A DNA stretch of 39,965 nucleotides from Thiohalocapsa sp. (GTDB taxonomy: Bacteria > Pseudomonadota > Gammaproteobacteria > Chromatiales > Chromatiaceae), in assembly GCF_022340605.1 (NCBI RefSeq), contig NZ_JAJDNQ010000137.1, forward strand, positions 1-39,965, given 5' to 3'. The notes below the pieces were generated by a model. It was not told the DNA's origin and searched no databases. It saw only the letters and a program-made list of their open reading frames with translations. The translations under genes and the position numbers were made by a program. The stretch's first letter is position 1, and every line of letters begins with the position of its first letter. Shown here piece by piece: positions 25,671 to 35,558 of this stretch.

Positions 25671-26867
25671 TCAGGCGTCGCGATAGATGGCATACAAGGC
25701 CGTGGTGTAGTTGTGATAGGTGTTGCGGCCACCAAGCCGGGCGAATTCGCCAAAGCCATACATGCCGAGCCACGGCGGCACCTCCCCGTTCCGCGACAAG
25801 GGATACTGCATCCGCCCCACCAGTTCCTCCTTCATGACGCGGTTGAACAGGTAGCGCCCGCGGGCGAGACAGTCCGCGTGAAACACGGCAACCAGTTCCC
25901 GGTCTCCGGCTCGCGCCACCATCTGCGCCATCATCCGGTCCATGTCGTTGAAGATGCGCGCCTCGTCGCGCACCGTGAGCCACAGCTCCGTGCCCTCGGC
26001 GACGTCGGTGGCGTAGTGCATGGCGCCGTCCGCGTCACGCTTGGTGACCACGCGCAGAATGTGGTCGTTGCCGTACTCTGCCGCCAGCGCCGGTGGCAGC
26101 CGTTCCGCGAGCGCGCCCACGGGGATGGTGTCGCCGCAGGTAGCGGCGACCGGCAGTTGCAGCCGCTCGGTATAGACCTCCCAGGCGGGGCGGTCATTCA
26201 GCGTGTGGATGCGGTTGCCCGTTGCCCTGGTGACCACCAGCGGATCGCCCACGGCGACGAAGCCATGGGTCGCCTGCGTGATCACCGACAGCGTCGGGTC
26301 CGAGAAGCCGACGGCGTAGGCGGCGTGCTCGAAAACGGTGTCGTCCACCATCTGGAAGCTGGCCACGCCCTTCATGTTGTCCGCCGAGGTGGCGCCGAAA
26401 ATGGTCACATCCGGACCGAACACGGACTCGATGCCGCGGATGCAGGCGTCATCGTCGATGTCGATGCCCGAGGCCAGGAAGTAGATCATGTTGACGGCGG
26501 GAGCCTTGGCCTTGAGCTGCCGCGCCAATTCCGCCGCCTTGTCCAGTGAGTTGTGTCCGTAGATGCCGTCCACGTGCGCGACGGCGATGTGCTCCGCCCC
26601 CCGCGCCGCCATGATGGCGACATCCTTCATGGACTCGCTGACGCCCTCCCTGCCCACCACGCCACAGCACGAGCTGCCCACGATGCGCGCGCTCGGCGCG
26701 CGCTCGCGCGCCTCGTCGATGAGCTGCTGCTGGTCGTGCCCCATGGATGCGTGGATGATGATCAGGTCGCAGTCCTGGTCGCGCTCGCCGAGGGCGGCAT
26801 CCAGGCACTCGGCCATGGCGCGCCGCGAGTTGACCATGCGGGTGCTGGCGGAATGGAACCGGATCAT
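25671..26867 (-). CDS. FIST-domain sensory protein
   Basis: A 398-residue protein with the FIST_N domain (about 20-210, from CDLIIIHASMGHDQQQLIDEARERAP through SSCCGVVGREG to FGATSADNM) and the FIST_C domain (about 215-370, with FHADCLARGRYLF and PWLGMYGFGEFARLG). FIST domains are predicted ligand sensors, perhaps for amino acids or their metabolites, and are often next to signalling genes. Here the next gene is a hybrid kinase without an obvious input from outside the cell, so FIST may provide it. The ATG (26865-26867) has AAGGA 8 bases upstream. The frame remains open far upstream across mscS, but this is a GC-rich by-product. Confidence 0.9.
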   Translation of the reverse strand: MIRFHSASTRMVNSRRAMAECLDAALGERDQDCDLIIIHASMGHDQQQLIDEARERAPSARIVGSSCCGVVGREGVSESMKDVAIMAARGAEHIAVAHVDGIYGHNSLDKAAELARQLKAKAPAVNMIYFLASGIDIDDDACIRGIESVFGPDVTIFGATSADNMKGVASFQMVDDTVFEHAAYAVGFSDPTLSVITQATHGFVAVGDPLVVTRATGNRIHTLNDRPAWEVYTERLQLPVAATCGDTIPVGALAERLPPALAAEYGNDHILRVVTKRDADGAMHYATDVAEGTELWLTVRDEARIFNDMDRMMAQMVARAGDRELVAVFHADCLARGRYLFNRVMKEELVGRMQYPLSRNGEVPPWLGMYGFGEFARLGGRNTYHNYTTALYAIYRDA

Positions 26868-26904
26868 CAGGTTTTCCTTGGTGCTTTTGCTAGGTACTCC
26901 ACCG

Positions 26905-26932
26905 ATTGTAACGCCGCCGCGGATGCTCGGCA
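26905..26932 (-). promoter_or_regulatory. Possible promoter for the FIST-kinase operon
   Basis: The minus strand shows TACAAT (26905-26910), five of six matches to the -10 consensus, about 40 bp before the FIST ATG. The -35 (TGCCGA at 26927-26932, spacing 16) is poor, suggesting activator dependence or a false match. The rest of the 26868-27118 gap shows only short imperfect dyads. Confidence 0.35.
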
Positions 26933-27118
26933 GCGTCAGCACCAAGGTTTTCGCGGCCCATTGCACACTGCTTCGCATCCTGCGCCGGTGGTACGCGCTC
27001 AGTGGCCACTGTCGGCGGCCAAGTTCGGCACAAAGTCCGCGGAATCCAGTGATCGGGCGACTGGACCGGAGCGTCGTCCGTTCCAGTGCGCCATGTGCCA
27101 CCCCGGGCAGCGGGCGGA

Positions 27119-28558
27119 CTACGCGCCGCGCTCCGCGTCGCCGTCGTCGAGTCCACCATCCCGGGTGGGCGGCGTCTGCCGGCCGGTGCCACCGGACGGC
27201 GCCGCCAGTTGCGGCAATGCCTGCTCTCCTCCGGCGATATGCAGGTGCACATCGCGCTGCGGATAAGGGATGCCGACGCCCTCGGCGTCGAAGCGGCGCT
27301 TGACCTCGCGGGTGATGTCCCAGAACACGGTCCAGTAGTCGGCGGTCTTGGTCCAGGGGCGGACGATGAATTTCACCGACGAGTCGGCCAGCGCGCTCAG
27401 CTTGATGGTGGGCGCAGGGTCTTCGAGCACCAGCGGATGCGCGCTGACGATTTGTTCGAGGATCGCCTGGGCACGGTCGATGTCGTCGTCGTAGCCGATG
27501 CCGAACTCCATGTCCACACGCCTTTCGACGGCACCGCTGGCATTGGTAATGACGTCGCCCCAGACCTTGTTGTTGGGCACGATCATCTGTTTGTTGTCGA
27601 AGGTCTTGATGGTGGTGGACACCAGGTTCATCGACGCCACGGTGCCGGACACACCGCCTGCGTCCACCACGTCGCCGACGTCGAAGGGTTTGAACAGCAG
27701 GATCATGATGCCGCTGGCGAAGTTGCCGAGCGAGTCCTGCAGCGCGAAGGCCAGAATGAAGCCGGCGGCGCCCAATGCGGCCAGCAGCGGCCCAATGCTC
27801 ACCTCGAGCGCCGCCAGCGCCATGATCAGGCCGATGGCCATCACCACCCAGCGCGCGGAGCCCACCAGGAAGTGCTCCAGCAGCGCGGAGGTGCCGCGCA
27901 CCCGCTTCAACCCCCGGTGGATCAAACCGCGGAAGATGCCCGACACGAACCAGGCCACCAGCAGAATCCCGAAGAACTTGAGCAGGTTCAGGCCCACGCG
28001 GATGCCACCCTCCTCGGAGGTGAGCCAACCCTTGATGGCGAGCCAGGAGGCGCCGGCATCGTTGACGTCCAGATGGATGCCGCGCACGGCGCTCGCGTAC
28101 AGACGGTAGTCGCGGATCTTCGCCTGCGTGTCCGCGTCGTCCGGGCTGGTCTTGGCCTCCAGGGCCGCGACGACTGCCGAGAAGTCGTCCAGCAGCAAGG
28201 TGCGCTGCTCGCGCAGGGCCGTCACGTCCTCCAGCAGACCGGTTTTCGCCTCCTTCGCCTCTGCCTCAGGCTCGGTTCCCTCGGGCGCGTCTTTCGCCTC
28301 CGCGTTGAGCCGCCTGATCTCGATATCGGCCAGGGCGATCTCCTCCGACTTGGCCTGCACCAGATCCTGCCAGGCATTGGCCTCCACCACCAACTGCGCC
28401 TTCGGCAGCGGCTTCAGCAGCAATTGCAGTTCGTCCACCGGGATCCTGGGGTCCGCGACGGTGACGGGCTCCGGTGGGTTATCGGCGTCCGCGGCCGACG
28501 CAACAACGGGGGACAGCAAGAGTAGGCAAGCGAGAAGACACAGGGTCAGCCTGGACAT
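27119..28558 (-). CDS. MscS-family mechanosensitive ion channel
   Basis: A 479-residue channel of the small-conductance mechanosensitive family. Residues 1-23 are a signal peptide (MSRLTLCLLACLLLLSPVVASA). A periplasmic helical region of about 170 residues follows, Glu/Lys-rich and probably coiled coil. Membrane spans start near residue 195 (GGIRVGLNLLKFFGILLVAWF). The pore-lining helix and following beta domain are typical: GAAGFILAFALQDSLGNFASG then ILLFKPFDVGD and MNLVSTTIKTFDNKQMIVPNNKVW. The start is ATG 28556-28558, with GGAG 7 bases upstream; 28 more codons are open but would spoil the signal peptide. It should release solutes on osmotic downshift. Confidence 0.92.
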   Translation of the reverse strand: MSRLTLCLLACLLLLSPVVASAADADNPPEPVTVADPRIPVDELQLLLKPLPKAQLVVEANAWQDLVQAKSEEIALADIEIRRLNAEAKDAPEGTEPEAEAKEAKTGLLEDVTALREQRTLLLDDFSAVVAALEAKTSPDDADTQAKIRDYRLYASAVRGIHLDVNDAGASWLAIKGWLTSEEGGIRVGLNLLKFFGILLVAWFVSGIFRGLIHRGLKRVRGTSALLEHFLVGSARWVVMAIGLIMALAALEVSIGPLLAALGAAGFILAFALQDSLGNFASGIMILLFKPFDVGDVVDAGGVSGTVASMNLVSTTIKTFDNKQMIVPNNKVWGDVITNASGAVERRVDMEFGIGYDDDIDRAQAILEQIVSAHPLVLEDPAPTIKLSALADSSVKFIVRPWTKTADYWTVFWDITREVKRRFDAEGVGIPYPQRDVHLHIAGGEQALPQLAAPSGGTGRQTPPTRDGGLDDGDAERGA

Positions 28559-28838
28559 GAGGGGCTCCTTTGGGCGCGGGCGCGATACAACTGGCCACGA
28601 TGCTGAGTCAGTGAAGGTTCCACGCGACGGAACGCATGCCACGGGCTACGACGCCCAGTCAGTCGGTTACGTCACGACGCGCGACGCATTTTGCAGAAAA
28701 ACGGTCGGTCTTAATACCGCCGGCCGACACCGAATTGCCCGTGCCCGATGAACAAGGCTCAGGATTTGAGCCACCACCCGCCGCACACTATGCAAAGAGG
28801 CCGCGCTGCGGCCGCCATCTGGACTCGGGAGGCGAACG

Positions 28839-29222
28839 ATGCAACACGCTCGACATAGCCGCCAGCAAAGACTCGACCCGGCCGCGCAACGGACAGCAGG
28901 GGGCGACGCCCGGCTGGGCCGCCAGATCAGACTGCAGCGCAGCGCGCTCGCCGGTTTCCGTCATCACGAGGCGCCCGAGCTCTGGCCAGCGCTGGCCAGG
29001 CGCGCCCGCCTGAGCCTGCAACGCGAAGCGGACAACCCGCATGACCCGAACGCGGTCGCGCTGCTCTGGCGCGGCCGCAAGCTCGGCTACCTGCCACGCG
29101 GCGAGAACCTGGTGGCCGCCCGGCTGCTGGACCGCCGGCGCCAGCTGAGCGCCCGCATCGAGTGGCTGGACCCGCACGCCGAGCGCAATGGGCGCATCCG
29201 CGTCGAAGTGCTCATGCACTGA
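28839..29222 (+). CDS. HIRAN-domain protein
   Basis: A 127-residue protein. Residues 30-125 match the HIRAN domain: SALAGFRHHEAPELW, LSLQREADNPHDPNAVALLWRGRKLGYLPRGEN and the closing RIRVEVLMH. HIRAN domains bind DNA 3' ends in the eukaryotic helicase HLTF; stand-alone bacterial versions are thought to recognise damaged or stalled DNA but are little studied. The first 28 residues are basic and not conserved-looking. GGAGG stands 6 bases before the ATG. The 280-bp region before it, shared with the divergent mscS, holds no other gene. Confidence 0.85.
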   Translation: MQHARHSRQQRLDPAAQRTAGGDARLGRQIRLQRSALAGFRHHEAPELWPALARRARLSLQREADNPHDPNAVALLWRGRKLGYLPRGENLVAARLLDRRRQLSARIEWLDPHAERNGRIRVEVLMH

Positions 29223-29282
29223 CTCGAGCCGTCGGCGACGAAGCAGGCGCGGCCCGCGCCGCCGGCCGAGCGGGTCTTCGCT

Positions 29283-30446
29283 TCAGTCGGGGTGCTCCCC
29301 GCGCGCCGCGTTCGGCGCGCCGGTGGAGGTGTCCTCGGCCAGCGGCACCGCCTCCGAAAGCCATGCCAGGAACAGCTCGTAGCCGAGCACCAGCACCACG
29401 GCGCCGACGAAGAGCCCGACGATGCCGGCGCCGATGAATCCACCGATAGCGCCGATGAAGATCACCGGCATGGGCACCGAGACGCCGCGGCCGAGCAGGA
29501 TGGGCTTCAGCACGTTGTCGATGGAACCCACCACCAGCGCCCAGGCGGCAAACGGTATCGCCGTGCTGAGGTCCGCGCTGTAGAAGAGATAGAGCATGGC
29601 CGGCAACAGCACCGGGAAGGCACCGAGCTGAATGGTCGACGTCAACATCACCACCAGCGCCCACAGCCCCGCGCCCGGCACCCCCGCCGCCAGCATGCCG
29701 AGACCTGCCAGCAGCGCCTGAATCAGGGCCACGCCCAGGATGCCGCGGGAGACGCTGCGCACCACCTTCTCGGCCAGGTGCGTGAAGTGCAACCCGCGCT
29801 GGCCGGCGAGTCGGCAGCCGATGGCGTCGGCGGCACGCTGGCCCATGTCGCTCTTCACCAACAGCACGGCCGCGATCAGAATCGCGAGCACGAAGTGCAG
29901 GAGCCCCATGCCGGCAGACGTGACGAACCGCAACAGCCAGGCGCCAAGCGCCCGCAACTGAGGCTCCAGTGTCTTCAGCGACGCCGCGAAGTTGGTGGAT
30001 GCCTCCTGCCAGACGGTCTCGATCTCCTTGCCGAACACCGGCACGCCACTCAGGTCCGGGGGTGGCGGAACCTTGAGGTCGCCTTGCACCAGGCTCCGGG
30101 TGAGCCACTCCGCACCATCCACCAGTGTTTCGCTCAACAGCGCCACGGGCACCAGCAGCACCAGCATCGCAATGAGCACGAACAGCACCGCGGCGAGCAC
30201 GCGCCGACCGCCGAGATGCCGCAGCAGCCACTCATAGCCTGGCCACACGGCCACGGCCAGGATGATGGCCCAAGCGATTGGCACCAGAAAGGGCTCCACA
30301 ATCCGAAAGCACAGCACCACCATCGCCGCGACCAGGCTGATGCGGATGAACGCCTCCACGGCCTGATCCACCCGCGACCCCTCGGCCGGGGGCGGTGTGC
30401 GTGGCATCGCATCGCCGCCAGATTCGGGCAACTCGGATTCACTCAT
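29283..30446 (-). CDS. AI-2E family transporter (PerM/UPF0118-type permease)
   Basis: A 387-residue inner-membrane protein with about eight spans, typical of the AI-2E/PerM family: the opening FIRISLVAAMVVLCFRIVEPFLVPIAWA, the long extracytoplasmic region with two amphipathic helices, and the closing GAIGGFIGAGIVGLFVGAVVLVLGYELF. Members export small molecules such as autoinducer-2, or exchange ions; the substrate here is unknown. Start: AAGGAG stands 9 bases before ATG 30444-30446 and only 3 before an ATG two codons earlier, so the former was chosen. It lies 50 bp after yidD on the same strand and may be cotranscribed with the urease cluster end. Confidence 0.85.
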   Translation of the reverse strand: MSESELPESGGDAMPRTPPPAEGSRVDQAVEAFIRISLVAAMVVLCFRIVEPFLVPIAWAIILAVAVWPGYEWLLRHLGGRRVLAAVLFVLIAMLVLLVPVALLSETLVDGAEWLTRSLVQGDLKVPPPPDLSGVPVFGKEIETVWQEASTNFAASLKTLEPQLRALGAWLLRFVTSAGMGLLHFVLAILIAAVLLVKSDMGQRAADAIGCRLAGQRGLHFTHLAEKVVRSVSRGILGVALIQALLAGLGMLAAGVPGAGLWALVVMLTSTIQLGAFPVLLPAMLYLFYSADLSTAIPFAAWALVVGSIDNVLKPILLGRGVSVPMPVIFIGAIGGFIGAGIVGLFVGAVVLVLGYELFLAWLSEAVPLAEDTSTGAPNAARGEHPD

Positions 30447-30496
30447 GTGCATGGACTCCTTCGCGCGCAGAAGAGGCAGGTCCGAATGCCGACCCA

Positions 30497-30850
30497 TCAG
30501 CCGTCCGGCGGCGCGCTGCCGTCGGAACGGCGCCACAACCGCGATGGCATTGCCTTCGGCTTCGTCTTTTCCGCTGCCGGGGGCACAGGATCGTAGCCTG
30601 AATCGCCCCACGGGTGACAGCGTGCGATGCGCCGCGCCGCAAGCCAGCCGCCGCGGACCAGACCGTGGCGCTGCAGCGCTTCCAGCGCGTAATCCGAGCA
30701 AGTCGGCAGGAACCGACAACGCGGCCCGATGAGCGGCGAGATCAGATATTTGTACAGCTTGATCAGCACCACGGCCGGTGCGACGGCCGCCCGTCGCAGC
30801 CAGCCGCCGCGATTAGCGCTGTGCTTGTGCTCGTTATCGTTTGCGGACAT
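30497..30850 (-). CDS. yidD: Membrane protein insertion efficiency factor YidD
   Basis: A 117-residue inner-membrane-associated protein that helps YidC insert membrane proteins. The family core is complete: [31 protein letters not shown] and [18 protein letters not shown], with the three conserved Cys. The tail after PVPP (about 25 residues) is longer than usual. In most bacteria yidD lies between rnpA and yidC; here it follows ureG, its ATG overlapping the ureG TGA by one base (TGATG), so translation is likely coupled. That placement is odd and suggests either a moved gene or a second copy. Confidence 0.93.
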   Translation of the reverse strand: MSANDNEHKHSANRGGWLRRAAVAPAVVLIKLYKYLISPLIGPRCRFLPTCSDYALEALQRHGLVRGGWLAARRIARCHPWGDSGYDPVPPAAEKTKPKAMPSRLWRRSDGSAPPDG

Positions 30851-31494
30851 CAGGCAACAGACCCCTTGGCGGCGCCGGAGGCAGGCGCCAGCAGCCCCTC
30901 GCGGCGCACGAAATCGACGACGGCCTCCAGTCCCTCACCGGTGCGCAGGTTCGTGAAGACGAAGGGCCGCTCCCGACGCATGCGCTTTGCGTCCCGCTCC
31001 ATCACCTCGAGCGACGCCCCCACGTAAGGCGCGAGGTCGATCTTGTTGATCACCAGCAGGTCCGAGCGGGTGATGCCGGGACCGCCCTTGCGCGGAATCT
31101 TCTCCCCCTCGGCCACGTCGATGACGTAGATGGTCAAGTCCGCCAACTCCGGGCTGAAGGTCGCGGCCAGGTTGTCGCCGCCGCTCTCGACGAAGATGAG
31201 ATCGAGCCGCGGGAAGCGTGCTTGCAGATCGGCAACGGCGGCGAGATTCATGGAGGCGTCCTCGCGGATGGCCGTGTGTGGACATCCGCCGGTCTCGACG
31301 CCGACGATGCGGCTCGCATCCAGCGCCTGGCTCCGAATCAGGAACTCCGCGTCCTCGCGGGTGTAAATGTCGTTGGTGACAACGGCGATCTCGTGCTCGC
31401 CCCGCAGGCGTTTGCACAGGGCGTCCAGCAACGCGGTCTTCCCGGAGCCCACGGGACCGCCGACGCCGACCCGCAACGGATTGCTCATGCTCAT
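30850..31494 (-). CDS. ureG: Urease accessory GTPase UreG
   Basis: UreG is the SIMIBI-class GTPase that carries nickel to urease and powers its activation with UreD, UreF and UreE. The 214 residues show the P-loop GGPVGSGKT, the metal-binding Cys-Pro-His motif in [30 protein letters not shown], the switch region [13 protein letters not shown] and the base-specifying NKID. Length is typical. The start is [10 protein letters not shown]; an ATG two codons later is possible. Unlike the usual tight ureF-ureG spacing, 268 bp separate it from ureF, filled partly by a decayed ureF fragment. Confidence 0.97.
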   Translation of the reverse strand: MSMSNPLRVGVGGPVGSGKTALLDALCKRLRGEHEIAVVTNDIYTREDAEFLIRSQALDASRIVGVETGGCPHTAIREDASMNLAAVADLQARFPRLDLIFVESGGDNLAATFSPELADLTIYVIDVAEGEKIPRKGGPGITRSDLLVINKIDLAPYVGASLEVMERDAKRMRRERPFVFTNLRTGEGLEAVVDFVRREGLLAPASGAAKGSVA

Positions 31495-31576
31495 CTGGGG
31501 ATTGCTCGCTGTAAAGACAGTTGCTGACCGGGCCCTGCAGCCGTGCCGGGCGGCGTTGCCGGCGGCCGGTCAAGAC

Positions 31577-31697
31577 CGAAACGGCCGGGGTTCTGCTGCA
31601 CACGGCCTGCGCTGCCGATGGCGAGCGCCGGTCCGGACGCAGCGACATCATCGTCGCCCAACGCGCGCGCCAGGTCCACCGCCGCCGGAATCCGGTC
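31577..31697 (-). pseudogene. Decayed duplicate of the 3' end of ureF
   Basis: This stretch aligns over about 120 bp with the end of ureF (31770-31891), with roughly 70% of bases alike by eye. Translated on the minus strand it reads RIPAAVDLARALGDDDVAAS then GPALAIGSA, against ure[22 protein letters not shown] then PALAIASA. The fragment has no beginning of its own and runs past the ureF stop position into unrelated sequence. It lies between ureF and ureG. Confidence 0.7.
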
Positions 31698-31762
31698 GAC
31701 GGCACCACCACGGCAGACATGCCGAGCCCACCGGCGGCGACCGGGCCATCGAAACGGTGCAG

Positions 31763-32455
31763 TCAGGAGCGAAACAGGCGGGTGTACTGCCGCTCATGGC
31801 GGGCGCTGGCGATGGCGAGCGCCGGGCTCGCCGCGCCGATGTCCTCGTCGTCCAACTCGAGCGCCAACTCCACCGCCGCCGGGATGCGCGCTCCCACGCG
31901 CGTCAGCACCCGTTGGCCGTCGGTTTGCCCCAGCGGCACCAGCTTGACGGCGGCCAGCACCAGGTTCTCGGCCCAGGAGAAGGCCAATCCGGCCAAGGCG
32001 TCGACGACGGGAATGCCCCAGCGCGTTGCAGCGAAGGCGAAGCCGGCGGTCTGGCTTTGCATCAGCAGGTGCCGCCACGCGCCCGCCCCGGTGAGCTCCA
32101 AAGCACACAGCAGGTCGGCCATGGCACGGCCGCGCTGGCGCTCCTCCGCGCGCAGCTCGCTGGTCTCGCGGGTGGCGATGAGCTGGTCGGTCAAGCCGGC
32201 CAGCGCGTCCTGGTCCGCGGCAGCAACGGCCGCCATCATGCGCGCGGCGATGGGCAGGTCCAGGCGCACCAGGGCATTATCGAGTTGATCCGATAGCCAG
32301 TTCTCCACGGTGCCTACATCCATCAGCCAGCCCTGCTCCACTGCCCATTCGATGCCCTGCGAATAGGTGAAGGCGCCCACCGGCAGCGATGGGCTCACCA
32401 GGTACAGGAGCCGCACCAGCGCCAGCGACGGCGCCGCGGGAGCAGCCTCAGCCAT
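31763..32455 (-). CDS. ureF: Urease accessory protein UreF
   Basis: UreF is an all-helical partner of UreD that gates GTP hydrolysis by UreG during nickel loading. The 230 residues match the family: [28 protein letters not shown] near the start, then ARETSE-like [16 protein letters not shown] and [21 protein letters not shown]. The start is ATG 32453-32455, which overlaps the end of ureE by 8 bases (ATGGCTGA), indicating coupled translation; 100 further upstream codons are open but only as a shadow of ureE. A decayed copy of its last 120 bp follows. Confidence 0.96.
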   Translation of the reverse strand: MAEAAPAAPSLALVRLLYLVSPSLPVGAFTYSQGIEWAVEQGWLMDVGTVENWLSDQLDNALVRLDLPIAARMMAAVAAADQDALAGLTDQLIATRETSELRAEERQRGRAMADLLCALELTGAGAWRHLLMQSQTAGFAFAATRWGIPVVDALAGLAFSWAENLVLAAVKLVPLGQTDGQRVLTRVGARIPAAVELALELDDEDIGAASPALAIASARHERQYTRLFRS

Positions 32456-32924
32456 GGGTGTGCCCGTGTTCCCGGCCATGCCCGTGCCCACCGCCGTAGG
32501 CACCGGACTCCGGCTCGAAGGGTGCGTCGATGCCGCGTACCGCCAGTCCCAAGCCGCGCACCATGTCGTCCAGCACATGGTCGTGCAGCCAGCAGAGCCG
32601 GCTTTGCTCGATCTGCAGGGCAACGTGCCGGTTGCCCAGGTGGTAGCAGGCGCGCGCGAGCAGCAACGGGTCGTCGGTCTCGGCGCAGGATAGCCGCTCC
32701 GGTGCCGCCAGGATGCGCACCGCGAGCCCGTCCTCCGCGCCGAGGACATCGCCATGCCGCGGCAGCTCGCCGCGCGGCAGCAGGATGCCCGCCTCGCGGC
32801 CGTCGTCGAGGCGGATGCGCTGGCGCGAGCGGCCGCGCTGGTCGAGGGTCAGGTGCGCGATCGCGGTGGCGCCTGCGCCATCGGGCAGGCGCCTGGTGAG
32901 CATGGGCAGACGCGTGTCAGCCAT
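32448..32924 (-). CDS. ureE: Urease accessory metallochaperone UreE
   Basis: UreE is the nickel-binding chaperone that supplies the metal to UreG. The 158 residues have the N-terminal domain ([39 protein letters not shown]) and the metal-binding domain ([20 protein letters not shown], then [15 protein letters not shown]), and end in a His-rich tail, [15 protein letters not shown], the usual nickel-storage extension. The start is ATG 32922-32924, which overlaps the stop of the truncated hepT by 8 bases in the same ATGGCTGA arrangement as ureE-ureF. A GAGG site lies within the end of hepT. Confidence 0.95.
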   Translation of the reverse strand: MADTRLPMLTRRLPDGAGATAIAHLTLDQRGRSRQRIRLDDGREAGILLPRGELPRHGDVLGAEDGLAVRILAAPERLSCAETDDPLLLARACYHLGNRHVALQIEQSRLCWLHDHVLDDMVRGLGLAVRGIDAPFEPESGAYGGGHGHGREHGHTHG

Positions 32925-33108
32925 TGCCGCCTCGGCCCATGCGCGTGCGCACCGCCGCGGCGTATGCAATCAAGTCATCGAGATGATGCTCCACCACGTC
33001 CTCACGAATATCCTGCTCGATGCGCTCTGGCCGCGCCAGCCGCCGCAGGTCCGCGACACAGGTTTCGATGAAGGCCAGCTTCTTGCGCACGAGATCGGCG
33101 TCGGTCAT
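32917..33108 (-). CDS. Internally deleted HepT-like (HEPN) protein
   Basis: A 63-residue product. Residues 1-35 ([20 protein letters not shown]) match the N-terminus of HepT/DUF86 toxins. Residues 36-57 ([20 protein letters not shown]) match the C-terminal helix of the same family, which normally follows some 75 residues later. The middle, which should hold the catalytic R-x4-6-H-x-Y motif, is absent without a frame change. The start overlaps the mntA stop (ATGA), as in intact mntA-hepT pairs, and the stop lies within the first codons of ureE. The product probably lacks RNase activity; it may be a relic kept to couple ureE translation. Confidence 0.75.
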   Translation of the reverse strand: MTDADLVRKKLAFIETCVADLRRLARPERIEQDIREDVVEHHLDDLIAYAAAVRTRMGRGGNG

Positions 33109-33560
33109 GGTTCGGCCTCATCTCGCCCGCGGCGGTAGCGGTGCAGGTGCGGCAGCAGGTCGAAGTACTCGTTGCGGGCGCGGACCTCGAAGCGAATGCG
33201 CGCGGAGCGGTCTCGCTCCAGCAGCAGCACCCCGTCGCGCAGCACCCTGTGCACCAGGTCCACGGGCGCGCGATTCAGCACCACCAGGTCCACGTGCCGT
33301 CCACCGAGCAGGCCGGTCAGCCGATCAGCGAGGTCGAGGTGCAGCCCGGCCAGCGTGCGTGGTGGGTCCTCGCGGAACAGTACGGCGACATCCACATCGC
33401 TGCCGGGCTGGTCTTCGCCGCGGGCGACGCTGCCGAACAGATAGGCACAGACCAGTTCCTGATTCCCGTCGCCGAGCGCCTCGGCCAGCGTGCCGCACAC
33501 CGCGAGACACGCTTTCGATGGCGTTGAGCGCGAATACTTGCCCATGGTCTCTTCGCCCAT
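33105..33560 (-). CDS. mntA: MntA-type nucleotidyltransferase (antitoxin family)
   Basis: A 151-residue minimal nucleotidyltransferase. Its active-site signature is complete: LFGSVARG followed by SDVDVAVLF (GS at 43-44, D55 and D57). It continues with LHLDLADRLTGLLGGRHVDLVVLN as in MntA proteins. MntA antitoxins transfer AMP groups to a tyrosine in the R-x4-6-H-x-Y motif of HepT. The cognate hepT directly follows with an ATGA overlap but lacks that motif, so the enzyme has no obvious target here. The start may be ATG 33558-33560 or the one five codons later. It stands 294 bp after ureC. Confidence 0.88.
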   Translation of the reverse strand: MGEETMGKYSRSTPSKACLAVCGTLAEALGDGNQELVCAYLFGSVARGEDQPGSDVDVAVLFREDPPRTLAGLHLDLADRLTGLLGGRHVDLVVLNRAPVDLVHRVLRDGVLLLERDRSARIRFEVRARNEYFDLLPHLHRYRRGRDEAEP

Positions 33561-33854
33561 CCACTTTGCTAGCGAGGCTTCGCCTCAGACCGACGAGTGA
33601 TGACATCGCTTTCGTAGGCCGAACAGCGATCGTTGTCGTTGTCGTGGTCGTAATCGTAGTCCGGTAGTCGACCACGACCAGGACAAACTTGACCCCGAGA
33701 AGAGCGGTTCATCATGAAGATCACGAAGAAAAAGAATAGCTTGGAATGCCGAGACTGCTCGCAACGCGTATCCGTGTCGCCCTGGAGGGCGACACTCCGG
33801 CCGCCCTCCGGCCTGCGCTCCCGGCTCCCGGCGCTTGGCGCTTCGCTCTCGGCC
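33561..33854 (-). other. ureC-mntA intergenic interval with simple repeats and a hairpin
   Basis: No gene is supported. On the minus strand 33774-33795 forms a perfect 9-bp hairpin (GTGTCGCCC-TCCA-GGGCGACAC) about 60 bases after the ureC stop, a possible attenuator. Next comes a T-rich CTATTCTTTTTCTTCGTG tract (about 33715-33740), then a degenerate triplet repeat of GAC/GAT type (TACGATTACGACCACGACAA and more, about 33625-33663). The composition differs from the urease genes on either side, consistent with insertion of foreign DNA together with mntA-hepT. Confidence 0.5.

Positions 33855-35554
<1,700 letters not shown>

Positions 35555-35558
<4 letters not shown>

Noticed and set aside
26553..27303. 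Plus-strand frames over the FIST-mscS gap
   Set aside because: They are shadows of the FIST gene continuing into the gap, without ribosome sites or family features.
26868..28028. Upstream extension of the FIST frame to 785 codons
   Set aside because: The extra part lies antisense-free but out of frame over the mscS gene on the same strand; the FIST N-terminus and ribosome site start at 26867.
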